Below, in pieces: positions 31,750-41,335 of a stretch of 64,000 nt of DNA. The notes beneath the pieces are model-generated. The model did not search any database, had not been told where the DNA came from, and saw only the letters and a program-made list of their open reading frames with translations. The position numbers and the translations under genes were made by a program. The stretch lies in NCBI GenBank assembly GCA_903863885.1, contig CAIPEB010000292.1:55742-119741 (forward strand), read 5' to 3'. Source of the stretch: an uncultured Planctomycetaceae bacterium. Its GTDB lineage: Bacteria; Planctomycetota; Planctomycetia; Pirellulales; Pirellulaceae. Position 1 is the stretch's first letter. Every line of letters begins with the position of its first letter.

Positions 31750-34700
31750 ATGTCCGAAATTGACGAACGGCTGGCCAAGATGTCGCCCCTTCAACGCGCG
31801 ATTTTCGCGCTGAAGGAAACTCAAAACCGCCTGGACGCCCTCGAAAAGCAGCACTCGCAGCCGATCGCCATTGTGGGCATGGCCTGCCGGTTTCCCGGCG
31901 ATGCGAGCGATCCGCGGTCGTACTGGGAACTGCTGTGCAACGGTATCGACGCGATCAGCGAAACGCCGCTGGATCGCTGGGACGTCGATGCGTTCTATGA
32001 CCCGGATCCGAATGCCCCCGGCAAGATGAACACCCGCTGGGGCGGATTCCTGCGGAACATCGACGAATTCGATAATCACTTCTTCAGCATTTCCGATCGA
32101 GAAGCGATGCGGATCGATCCCCAGCATCGCATGCTGCTGGAACTGACGTGGGAAGCCATCGAGGATTCAGGGGTGCGTCCGTCGAGCCTCCGCGGCGCGC
32201 GAGCGGGCGTGTTCATCGGCATTTCCCACAGCGAATACGGCATGATGCTGTCGACAGACCTCGCGCAGACGGACGCGTACGTCAGCACCGGCACGGCGGA
32301 CTGCATGGCCGCCGGTCGGATCGCGTATGCATTTGATCTTCGCGGCCCCAGCATCTCGGTCGATACGGCCTGCTCGTCCTCGCTCGTGGCCATCCACTTT
32401 GCTTGCCAGAGCCTGCGCAACCGCGAATCGGATATCGCATTGGCCGGCGGCGCGAACCTGCTTCTGTCGCCGATCGCCACGATCAATCTGACCAAGGCCG
32501 GTTTTTCGACGCCCGATGGTCGGGTGCGTGCGTTCGATGCCGGAGCCGCCGGATATGTCCGCGGCGAAGGCGCCGGCGTTATCGTGCTCAAACCGCTGGA
32601 CGCCGCCGTGCGCGACGGCGATCCGATCTACGCGGTGATCCGCGGCTCGGCCGTGAACCAGAACGGCTTCAGCAACGGTCTGACCGCGCCCAGCCGCCAG
32701 GCCCAGGAGCGGATTCTCCGTCAGTCGTACGCCATGGCGGAACGATCGCCGGGCCAGGTCCAGTACGTGGAAACGCAAGGTACGGGAACCCGCCTGGGGG
32801 ACGCCATCGAGGCCTCGGCTCTCGGACAGGTCCTGCGGCAGGACCGGTCGCCGGAAAGCCGCTGCGCGATCGGCTCGGTAAAAACCAACCTCGGTCACCT
32901 GGAAAGCGCGTCGGGAGTGGCGAGCGTCATGAAAGTGGCGTTGGCCATGCGGCACGGCCAATTGCCCGCGTCGCTGCACTTCAAGACACCCAATCCGGAC
33001 ATTCCATTCGCCGAACTGCCGTTGCGGGTCCAGGAGCGGCTGGAACCATGGCCCGCTTCGGAGCACGCCAGGCTCGCCGGCGTCAGCGCTTTCGGCTTCG
33101 GAGGAAGCAACGCTCACATCGTGTTGGAGCAGGCTCCCGCCGCACAACCGCGAGACAGAGAGACGCCCTCCGACAGTCCCGCGCAGCTGCTGTTGATTTC
33201 CGCACGCACCGACAAAGCGCTGCGGCAAATCGCCGACAAGTACACGGACTTCCTGAACCACGATGCGCCTTCGTGGCGGGACATCTGCCATACGGCAACA
33301 GCCCGGCGCGATCATCACGACTGCCGCATTGCGATCCTCGCGTCATCGCCGGCCGCCGCTGCGGAAGCGATTCGCGAGTTTTTTGAAACGGGCCACTCGC
33401 CCGCAGTGTTCTGCGGACGCAAGCCCTTCGGCCGCGAACTGAAGGCGGCTCTCCACTTCGACGGCCGGACCGAAGCGTGGTGCAAGGCTCGACCGCAACT
33501 GGCGCGGCTCATCGCCCGCTGGAACTCCAAGGAACGCACCGATCTTGACGCGGCAACGAAGAGCATCCTGGGGTACGACATCGCGAAGATGCTCGGCGAA
33601 GACACTGTTTGGAAAGCACAACGAACCGCAATTCCCGCGATGGTTGCCCTGCAGCTGTTGCTGACGGCATGGTGGCGCAGCCGCGGCTTTGCGCCGCAGG
33701 TCGTGGTGGGCGAATCCGCCGGCGAACTGGCGGCGGCGTGCGCTGCTGAAATACTTACCGTGGAAGAAGCCCTGCGGATTGCTGTCGAAGCGGCCGGCGG
33801 CGAGACCGGCCAGGCAGCCGCAGCGATTGCTCCGCGGGCCGCTTCGATTCCGTTCCTGTCCGCCTTCGATGGCCTGGCACGCTCGGGCGCCGACCTGAGT
33901 GCATCGTACTGGCAACGCTGCATCCGCGAGCAGGCTGCGGTGGACCACGCGTCCATGAAAGGCCTGGCCAGTCGCCAGATCGACGTCTGCCTGAGTGTCG
34001 GAAGCCCGCTGCAGACCGACGGAGGCGGCGTTTCGCTGCCCTTTGCCAACGTATCGTCGCTGGCGAGCGAACCGCGCGAGGCCGGCATTCCGTGGAACGC
34101 GATCGGACAGCTCTACGCCGCAGGGGTGGACTTTGCGTGGGATCACGTCGCTCCGGAAGGCGGCTGCCACGTCTCGATTCCCACCTACGCCTGGCAGCGA
34201 CAGCGATTGTGGGTCACGAGTGCCCGCTGGGAAGCCATCGTCCGCCCGAAACGGGACTCCGCCGACACCGAGACGAAGCGCGAGGAGGCTCCCGCTCCGA
34301 CCGCAACCGCACAAGCCGCCGAGGCACGGAAAGGCGAAATGCGGCAGCGGCCGGATCTGAACACGCCGTGCGAACTTGCACGAACTCCGCTCGAAGCTGC
34401 GCTCGCTCGCTCGTGGTCCGAAGTTCTGCGAGTCGAACCCGTCGGCATCCACGACAACTTCTTTGAACTGGGCGGCGACTCTCTGCAAGCCACCATCCTG
34501 TTGAACCGGCTTCAGGATCAGCTTGGCGAAATCGTGCACGTGCTCGTGTTGTTCAAAGCGCAGACGATCCACGACCTGGCCGAGTATCTGCGTCAGAGTT
34601 ATCCCGCAGCGGTCCGCCGGTTGTACCCGGGCGAAGTGGTTTCCGAGAAGGTGGAAGCCGTGGCGGAACCGTCGTTCTTCATCGGTGACGATGAAGTCGC

Positions 34701-35829
34701 GGCCTCGCGTCAGTTGGCCGACACGGTAGCACCGAATCGAGTTCTCGCTCCCGTCGCAGGCCCGAAGAACCGCAAAGCCGTATTCGTGCTCTCGCCGGCG
34801 CGCAGCGGCACGACGCTGCTGCGTATCATGCTCGCCGGCCACCCCAAGCTGTTTTCGCCGCCGGAATTGGAACTGCTGGCATTCGACACGATGTCCGCGC
34901 GGCAGCGTGCCTACGAGGGTCTCGAAGGCGTGTGGCTAGACGGTGCCGTGCGCGCGTTGATGGAAGCGTCCGGCTGCACGCTCGAAGAGGCGAGGGCCAC
35001 GGTGAGCCGCATGGAAGCGAACCACGAGACAACACAGGAATTCTATCGCAACCTCCAGGATTCGATCGGCGACCGATGGCTGGTGGACAAGACGCCGAGC
35101 TATTCGGGCCAGTTGCACGTACTGAATCGAATCGAAGAGATGTTCGAGGAGCCGCTGTACATTCACCTGCTCCGACACCCGTGCGGGATGATCCACTCGT
35201 TCGTGGACTATCAGCTGCATCTCACCTACGACGCACGTTACAAGATCAAGATGCAGTCCCCCTTCTCGCCGCAACAGATCGCCGAACTGGTGTGGGTCAT
35301 CAGCCACCAGAACATCGTGCAGGCTCTCCAGCCGATCCCGGCCAACCGCTGCTATCGGCTGCGATTTGAAGACGTGGTGACCCGGCCCGAAGCGACGATG
35401 AGGTCGCTCTGCGAATTCCTCGGCCTCGAATATCACGAGGAGATGATTCACCCCTACGAACACCGCGAAACGAAAATGACCGACGGCGTCACAGCCCAGG
35501 GTCGCATGCAGGGGGATCAGAAGTTCATCGTCAAACACAAAGCGATCGACCCATCGGTCGCGTATGCATGGCGCGAGCACATGGGAACCGAATTTCTCGG
35601 CCCGCCCGCGCGTAGGCTGGCTGCCGAGTTCAACTACGAGGACGTTGCGCCAGCGTCACAGGACTCACAATCAGCAGTTGCGGACCAGAAAGCTCCACTC
35701 GCACTGGTCACGGGCGAGATGGAACCGTCCGGAGCAACCGATCTTCTGGAACGGCTTGATGATCTCTCCGACGAAGAGGTTCTGTCGCTGTTGAAATCGA
35801 ATATGGATAACGAGGCTGTCCATGACTGA
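31750..35829 (+). CDS. PKS protein with impaired KS, remnant AT, ACP and sulfotransferase
   Basis: A 1359-residue protein. The KS (38-460) keeps Cys208 and His383, but the first histidine of HGTGT is Gln343 (ETQGTGT). Spacing equals the neighbouring PKS, so the match is firm. The AT region (565-760) retains Ser656 in GESAGE but lacks the GQG motif and about 85 residues including the HAFH histidine. An ACP follows (Ser911 in GGDSL). Residues 1010-1300 are a sulfotransferase with the PAPS loop SPARSGTTLL, HPKLFSPPELELL, DKTPSY and RHPCGMIHSF, very like the CurM/olefin-synthase type. A C-terminal docking-like helix (LSDEEVLSLLKSN) ends it. No KR, DH, ER or TE is present. It overlaps the NRPS gene by 8 bases. 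Confidence 0.93.
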   Translation: MSEIDERLAKMSPLQRAIFALKETQNRLDALEKQHSQPIAIVGMACRFPGDASDPRSYWELLCNGIDAISETPLDRWDVDAFYDPDPNAPGKMNTRWGGFLRNIDEFDNHFFSISDREAMRIDPQHRMLLELTWEAIEDSGVRPSSLRGARAGVFIGISHSEYGMMLSTDLAQTDAYVSTGTADCMAAGRIAYAFDLRGPSISVDTACSSSLVAIHFACQSLRNRESDIALAGGANLLLSPIATINLTKAGFSTPDGRVRAFDAGAAGYVRGEGAGVIVLKPLDAAVRDGDPIYAVIRGSAVNQNGFSNGLTAPSRQAQERILRQSYAMAERSPGQVQYVETQGTGTRLGDAIEASALGQVLRQDRSPESRCAIGSVKTNLGHLESASGVASVMKVALAMRHGQLPASLHFKTPNPDIPFAELPLRVQERLEPWPASEHARLAGVSAFGFGGSNAHIVLEQAPAAQPRDRETPSDSPAQLLLISARTDKALRQIADKYTDFLNHDAPSWRDICHTATARRDHHDCRIAILASSPAAAAEAIREFFETGHSPAVFCGRKPFGRELKAALHFDGRTEAWCKARPQLARLIARWNSKERTDLDAATKSILGYDIAKMLGEDTVWKAQRTAIPAMVALQLLLTAWWRSRGFAPQVVVGESAGELAAACAAEILTVEEALRIAVEAAGGETGQAAAAIAPRAASIPFLSAFDGLARSGADLSASYWQRCIREQAAVDHASMKGLASRQIDVCLSVGSPLQTDGGGVSLPFANVSSLASEPREAGIPWNAIGQLYAAGVDFAWDHVAPEGGCHVSIPTYAWQRQRLWVTSARWEAIVRPKRDSADTETKREEAPAPTATAQAAEARKGEMRQRPDLNTPCELARTPLEAALARSWSEVLRVEPVGIHDNFFELGGDSLQATILLNRLQDQLGEIVHVLVLFKAQTIHDLAEYLRQSYPAAVRRLYPGEVVSEKVEAVAEPSFFIGDDEVAASRQLADTVAPNRVLAPVAGPKNRKAVFVLSPARSGTTLLRIMLAGHPKLFSPPELELLAFDTMSARQRAYEGLEGVWLDGAVRALMEASGCTLEEARATVSRMEANHETTQEFYRNLQDSIGDRWLVDKTPSYSGQLHVLNRIEEMFEEPLYIHLLRHPCGMIHSFVDYQLHLTYDARYKIKMQSPFSPQQIAELVWVISHQNIVQALQPIPANRCYRLRFEDVVTRPEATMRSLCEFLGLEYHEEMIHPYEHRETKMTDGVTAQGRMQGDQKFIVKHKAIDPSVAYAWREHMGTEFLGPPARRLAAEFNYEDVAPASQDSQSAVADQKAPLALVTGEMEPSGATDLLERLDDLSDEEVLSLLKSNMDNEAVHD

Positions 35830-38800
35830 CGGTGCCGCGCCACTGAGCGAACTCTCTCCCGAACAGAGGCGGGAATTGCTGCGAGCAGTGCTGGAGCGAA
35901 AGGCACAGAAGGTCCGCACCGCGCCGTTGTCGCTGGGACAGGAGGCGCTGTGGTTCCTCGACAAACTCGAGCCTAACCGCCCCACCTACGGATTCTATCC
36001 GGCAGTACGCCTGCAGGGACCGCTGGATCTTCCGGCACTGGAACGCGCCTTTGCCGAGGTGATCCGGCGCCACGATTCGCTGCGCACGACGTTTCCCGAA
36101 ATCGACGGCTCGCCGATCCAGCGGGTTGCACCGCCGACGGCATATCGGTTGCCGGTAATCGACCTGAGCGCTCTGCCGGGCAAACAGCGTGACGCCGAAG
36201 TGAAACGCTATGCGGAAGAGCGGCCGCCCCTTTCTCTCCAGAACGGCCCGCTGGTGCGTGCCCAGGTGTTGCGGCTGGGACCGGACGATCACGTCGTCGT
36301 CGTCCACCTGCATCACATCATTTTTGACGGATGGTCGCTGCGGGTCTTCGCCACGGAGGTCTTTGAATTGTACACGGCCTTCAAATCGGGCCGTCCATCG
36401 CCGCTGCCGGACCTCAAGATCCAGTACATCGACTTCGCGACCTGGCAGCGGAAATATCTGCAGGACGAGCGGCTGGAGTCGCTGCGGCAATACTGGCGAA
36501 AGCGGCTGTCGGGGCTGCCGCCGCTGGATCTTCCCACCGACTTTCCGCGGCCCTCCGTCCGAACCTCGCGCGGCGCCGTAAACGAAATCCGTTTCTCCCC
36601 CGAAGTCAGCCGGCAAGTCACGGAATTCAGCCGTCGCGAGCACGTGACGGTATTCATGACGCTGCTGGCCGCGTTCCAGGAACTGCTGCACCGGTACAGC
36701 GGCCAAGAGGATTTCGCGATCGGCACTCCGACGGCCAACCGGCGACAGAAGAACCTGGAGCCGTTGATCGGCTACTTCATCAACATGCTGGTGATGAGGG
36801 CCGACCTGTCGGGCCCCCTGACCTTTCGGCGGCTTGTGCAGCGGGTCCGTGACACGGCGCTGGAAGCATTCCAGAACCAGGAACTGACCCTGGACAAGAT
36901 CACGGAAGCCGTGGCGCCGGCGCGCGATCTGAGCCGGCATCCGCTGTTCCAGGTCATGTTCGTCGTCCCCAATTTCCCGCAGCGTCAGGTCCAGGTGCCG
37001 GACTTCCGCGTCACGACCATCAGCGACGCGGAACCCAAGCGATCCGCCAAGTTCGAGCTCTCGGTTGTGCTGCGTCCCGAACCGGGAGGAATCGCCGGAA
37101 AGATCAACTTCAACACGGATCTGTTCGCCGCCGAGACGATCCGACGCATGGCGGAGCACTTTCAGATTCTGCTGGGCGAAGCAGTCGCTAACCCCGATAT
37201 GCCCCTCTCGCGACTCGGCTGGATGAACGCCGAGGAGCGGACCGCGTCCCTGGCTGCCGGCCGCGGGGCGGAACTTCCCTCAACTCCCTGGCGCAACGTC
37301 TGCGAACTGATCGAAGCCCAGGCGGCGCGCGTGCCCGACGCCGAAGCCGTCGTGCGGGATGAGAACCGATGGACGTACGGGGAATTGAACGAACGGGCAT
37401 CACGCCTGGCCGGCTTGCTCAGACGCCGCGGCGTCGGGCCCGAGGCCGTCGTCGGTATCTGCCTGGAACGCGAGCCTGAGTTGCTGATGGCCATCCTGGC
37501 CGTTTGGAAAGCAGGCGGGGCCTACGTGGCAATCGACCCGGCGTACTCGCAGGAGGCGAGGCAGCGCACTCGGTTCGTCCTCGGCGACGCGAACGCCTCG
37601 CTGCTGATCACAAAACAACCGTTCACGGATGGTCTCGGCCTGCACGACTCGCAGTTAATCCTGCTCGATCAAGAGTGGGATAGCGGCGAATCGCTGGAGT
37701 CCGTCGCGGCTGAGAGTCCCGCGCGACCCGATAACCTGGCCTACATCCTGTACACTTCGGGTTCGACCGGACGGCCGAAAGGCGTCATGGTGACGCAGGG
37801 CAATCTGTTGAACGCGCTGGCCGGATGGGAGCACGCGTATCGGCTGACTTCCGACCTGACCTGCCATCTTCAGATGGCCAGCTTCGGTTTCGACGTGTTC
37901 GCGGGCGACCTTGTTCGCGCGCTGGGATCGGGCGGCAAGCTGGTCATCTGCCCCAAGGAAGTCCTGCTGTCGCCGGATGAGCTTTACGATCTGATGCAGC
38001 GCGAGGGCGTCGATGCGGCCGAGTTCGTGCCCGTCGTGCTGCGCAACCTCGTTCATCGACTGGAGACAACCGGCGAATCGCTGGATTTCATGCGGCTGGT
38101 GGCCGTCGGCTCCGATGCGTGGTATGCGGAAGACCATCGCCGCACGCTCCAGGTGGTCGGCCCGGGCACTCGGGTCGTCAACTCCTACGGTCTGACCGAA
38201 GCCACAATCGACAGCTGCTATTTCGAGGGAGACGTGGTTTCACTGCCGCCGACGGGAATCGTCCCGATCGGGCGGCCGTTCCCCAACGTTCAGCTGTACG
38301 TTCTGGATCAGCATCTCGAGCCGCAGCCGATCGGCATTCCTGGCGAACTGTACATCGGCGGCGCGGGCGTGGCTCGCGGTTACGTCAACCGGCCCGATCT
38401 CGACAGCGAACGATACGTCAAGGATCCGTTCGATCCGTCGGGAAACGGACGGCTGTGTCGCACGGGCGATCGCGCGCGATGGCGGAATGACGGACAGCTG
38501 GAGTTCCTCGGCCGCGGCGACGATCAGGTCAAGATACGCGGGTTTCGCATCGAGCCGGGAGAAATCGAAGAAGCGTTGCGGGAATGCGGCAACGTGGCCG
38601 AAGCCGCCGTGGTGGTTCGCCAGCGGACCCCCGACGACCAGCGGCTGGTGGCCTACATCGTCCCGCAGGCCGGTCGGGCCCTGGAAGCGGCCGATATCAA
38701 GCGGATGCTCCGCCAGCGGCTCCCGGACTACATGGTGCCGTCGGCATTTGTTTCGCTCGGCGCGTTGCCGACTCTGGCCAGCGGCAAAGTGGACCGACGC

Positions 38801-41335
38801 GCCCTGCCCGACCCTGACTGGCAAGGCATTGCCGAACAGCGAGAGTACGTTGCTCCCGCAACGCCTACGGAACAGACGCTCGCGGCGATCTGGACGGACA
38901 TCCTCGGTGTCGAACGCGTCGGCGCCCGCGACAACTTTTTTGACCTCGGCGGCAATTCGCTGCTGGCCATTCGGCTGGTTTCGCGCGTGCGCACCGAGAT
39001 GAGCCTGGAACTGCCTCTGGTTGCTCTGTTCGCAGCCCCGACACTGTCCGAACTGGCCTTGAAGGTAGGAGACCTGCAACAGGCGGCTCGGGCCCCGCAA
39101 CTGCCGGCGATTCGCCGGACCGACCGCAGTCGGCCGCTGCGAGTTTCCTTCACCCAGCACCAGTTCTGGACCGTCTGCCGCATGTTCCCCGGCGTCCCGA
39201 TGTCGAACATGCACGCTACGCTGCCGATCTCGGGCGAGATCGACCTCGGCATCATGCGTGACACGATCAACGAGATCATCCGGCGGCACGAGAACCTGCG
39301 GACCACGTTCACCGAATTGGATGACGGCACACCGATCCAATGCGTGGCCGATGAACTGACGGTAGACCTCCCGGTGGAGGATCTGCGTCAGGTGCCGGAA
39401 TCCGAACGGATGGAAAGCGTGCGGGGGATTTCCCGGAAACAGCGCGCTCATGTTTTCGACTTCGGCAGGCTGCCGCTGTTTATCATCCGGCTCCTGCGGT
39501 TGAGCGACAACGAACACGTGCTGATCGTGACGACCAACCACATCATCTCCGACGGATGGTCGCTGCAATTGCTGATTCGCGAGGTCAGCGAGATTTACGC
39601 GGCATTCTGCGAGCATCGCCCCTCGCCTCTGCCCGAACTCCAGGTGCAGTATGCCGACTTTTGCCAGTGGGAGCATGACCTCCTGCAGAGCGAGACCGGC
39701 AACCGGCTGATGGAATACTGGCGGGACAAGCTCGCCGGCGCATCGAATCCCGACCTTCCCACGGACCGTCCGCGCACAACCGACGCGCCGCACGTGCAGA
39801 AGAAACGCAGTTTCCGCATATCCGGAGCCACGAGGACCCAGGTCGAGAGCCTTGCCCGCGCATTGGATGTGACTCCTTTTGTTGTGTGGCTCGCGGCCTT
39901 CAAGACTTTGCTCGCGCGGCTCAGCAACTCCACGGACATTGCGGTCGCGGCGCCCGTCGCGAATCGCAACCGGATCGAAACGCACAACATGCTCGGGGTC
40001 TTCGTCAACACGCTGATCCTGCGCTCGGATCTATCGGGGAATCCCTCGTTCCGCGAAATGGTCGCGCGAGTCCGCGCAACTACCGGCGACGCGTTCGATC
40101 GCCAGGAGTTGCCGCTGACAATGCTGGCCGACGCAATCGAACCTGACCGCGATCCGAAACGGTTCCCGTTGTCGCAGGTTATGTTCAGCTACCTTCAGCG
40201 AACGACGCGGCAGGCACCGCGAAGACATTCCGGGCTGAAGATCGGATACGAGTACATCGACAGCGATCCGCTTTCGACGAGGCTGGATCTGGTGCTGACG
40301 ATTGCGGAGCGTCCCCACGACATGGAGGCGTCGCTGAAATACGACGCGGCCTTTTTCGACGATGCGACCATCGACTGCATGGTGGACAGTTTCTTTGCCC
40401 TGGTGGAAGGAGTCATCGACAACCCCGACCGGCGACTTGCCGATATCACGCTCGAACGAACAGCCCCGGCTTTCGTGAATGAGCCGGTTGCCGCACTCCG
40501 TGCTGCCTCCGGTGCGGCAGGAGAACTGGCTTCGGCGGAAATGAAGTCTCTCGTGACTCTGCGGCCGGCTGATTCGGGGACTCCCCTGTTCTTCATACCG
40601 GGTCTGGGCGGCCACGTTGCGTCGTTCTTTCAGCTGGCCCAGAACCTTTCCGCCGATCGTCCCGTATATGCTCTGCAGGCGCTGGGGCTGGATCCCCAAC
40701 AGCAGCCGCAGGAGGATATCGGCGAGATGGCCTCGCATTTTCTGTCGGAGATCCGGTCCGTCCAGCGACACGGCCCGTACCTGCTGGCAGGCTGGTCGCT
40801 TGGCGGCGTGGTCGCATTGGAGATGGCGCGGCAGCTCGAAGCGTCCGGTGAAGCAGCGGCACTCGTCGCATTGCTCGACACGCATCTGAACATTACGGAT
40901 CGTGACATTCCGGAGATGACCGACGCGTCCGTGCTGAAGTGGGTCGGTCCGCTGCTGCAGATTTCGCCGGCCGTGCTCCGCACGATGACACCCGAACAGC
41001 AATGGGAGTTGATCTCGGAACGGGCCAACCGTGAAGTAGGTTTAGGGATGGCCGAACTGCGGCGACTGGCGGATGTATGCAAAGCCCAGCTGCGGGCGGC
41101 CGCCAAGTACCGTCCGCAACCCTATCACGGAAGAGCGGTGCTGTTCCGCGCGAGCGAGGCGCAGCGAGACATTGATCCCCGCTGGGTGCTGCTTGTTCCG
41201 AAACTGCAGGTCGAGCGGGCACCGGGCAACCATTACACGATGCTTCAGCCTCCCAACGCACAGGCGCTGGCTGAACGCCTTGACCGGCGTCTTCAACGAG
41301 CCGCAAGAGTCCCGTTGGCGAGGAATCCGCAATGA
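35822..41335 (+). CDS. Nonribosomal peptide synthetase C-A-PCP-C-TE
   Basis: A 1837-residue NRPS. C1 (37-470) has His165 in HHIIFDG. The A domain (490-1000) has YTSGSTGRPKGVM, and specificity residues read as D-V-G-E-V-V-S-I-D-K, close to ornithine activators; the acidic Glu and Asp suit a basic side chain. PCP Ser1046 is in GGNSL. C2 (1105-1540) has NHIISDG, keeping the catalytic His1240 but with Asn for the first His. The TE (1585-1835) has Ser1659 in GWSLGG, Asp1686 and His1804. A C domain placed after the last PCP and before the TE, with no second A domain, is unusual and may join a second nucleophile or acyl group. GAGG six bases before the ATG supports the start. Confidence 0.95.
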   Translation: MTDGAAPLSELSPEQRRELLRAVLERKAQKVRTAPLSLGQEALWFLDKLEPNRPTYGFYPAVRLQGPLDLPALERAFAEVIRRHDSLRTTFPEIDGSPIQRVAPPTAYRLPVIDLSALPGKQRDAEVKRYAEERPPLSLQNGPLVRAQVLRLGPDDHVVVVHLHHIIFDGWSLRVFATEVFELYTAFKSGRPSPLPDLKIQYIDFATWQRKYLQDERLESLRQYWRKRLSGLPPLDLPTDFPRPSVRTSRGAVNEIRFSPEVSRQVTEFSRREHVTVFMTLLAAFQELLHRYSGQEDFAIGTPTANRRQKNLEPLIGYFINMLVMRADLSGPLTFRRLVQRVRDTALEAFQNQELTLDKITEAVAPARDLSRHPLFQVMFVVPNFPQRQVQVPDFRVTTISDAEPKRSAKFELSVVLRPEPGGIAGKINFNTDLFAAETIRRMAEHFQILLGEAVANPDMPLSRLGWMNAEERTASLAAGRGAELPSTPWRNVCELIEAQAARVPDAEAVVRDENRWTYGELNERASRLAGLLRRRGVGPEAVVGICLEREPELLMAILAVWKAGGAYVAIDPAYSQEARQRTRFVLGDANASLLITKQPFTDGLGLHDSQLILLDQEWDSGESLESVAAESPARPDNLAYILYTSGSTGRPKGVMVTQGNLLNALAGWEHAYRLTSDLTCHLQMASFGFDVFAGDLVRALGSGGKLVICPKEVLLSPDELYDLMQREGVDAAEFVPVVLRNLVHRLETTGESLDFMRLVAVGSDAWYAEDHRRTLQVVGPGTRVVNSYGLTEATIDSCYFEGDVVSLPPTGIVPIGRPFPNVQLYVLDQHLEPQPIGIPGELYIGGAGVARGYVNRPDLDSERYVKDPFDPSGNGRLCRTGDRARWRNDGQLEFLGRGDDQVKIRGFRIEPGEIEEALRECGNVAEAAVVVRQRTPDDQRLVAYIVPQAGRALEAADIKRMLRQRLPDYMVPSAFVSLGALPTLASGKVDRRALPDPDWQGIAEQREYVAPATPTEQTLAAIWTDILGVERVGARDNFFDLGGNSLLAIRLVSRVRTEMSLELPLVALFAAPTLSELALKVGDLQQAARAPQLPAIRRTDRSRPLRVSFTQHQFWTVCRMFPGVPMSNMHATLPISGEIDLGIMRDTINEIIRRHENLRTTFTELDDGTPIQCVADELTVDLPVEDLRQVPESERMESVRGISRKQRAHVFDFGRLPLFIIRLLRLSDNEHVLIVTTNHIISDGWSLQLLIREVSEIYAAFCEHRPSPLPELQVQYADFCQWEHDLLQSETGNRLMEYWRDKLAGASNPDLPTDRPRTTDAPHVQKKRSFRISGATRTQVESLARALDVTPFVVWLAAFKTLLARLSNSTDIAVAAPVANRNRIETHNMLGVFVNTLILRSDLSGNPSFREMVARVRATTGDAFDRQELPLTMLADAIEPDRDPKRFPLSQVMFSYLQRTTRQAPRRHSGLKIGYEYIDSDPLSTRLDLVLTIAERPHDMEASLKYDAAFFDDATIDCMVDSFFALVEGVIDNPDRRLADITLERTAPAFVNEPVAALRAASGAAGELASAEMKSLVTLRPADSGTPLFFIPGLGGHVASFFQLAQNLSADRPVYALQALGLDPQQQPQEDIGEMASHFLSEIRSVQRHGPYLLAGWSLGGVVALEMARQLEASGEAAALVALLDTHLNITDRDIPEMTDASVLKWVGPLLQISPAVLRTMTPEQQWELISERANREVGLGMAELRRLADVCKAQLRAAAKYRPQPYHGRAVLFRASEAQRDIDPRWVLLVPKLQVERAPGNHYTMLQPPNAQALAERLDRRLQRAARVPLARNPQ

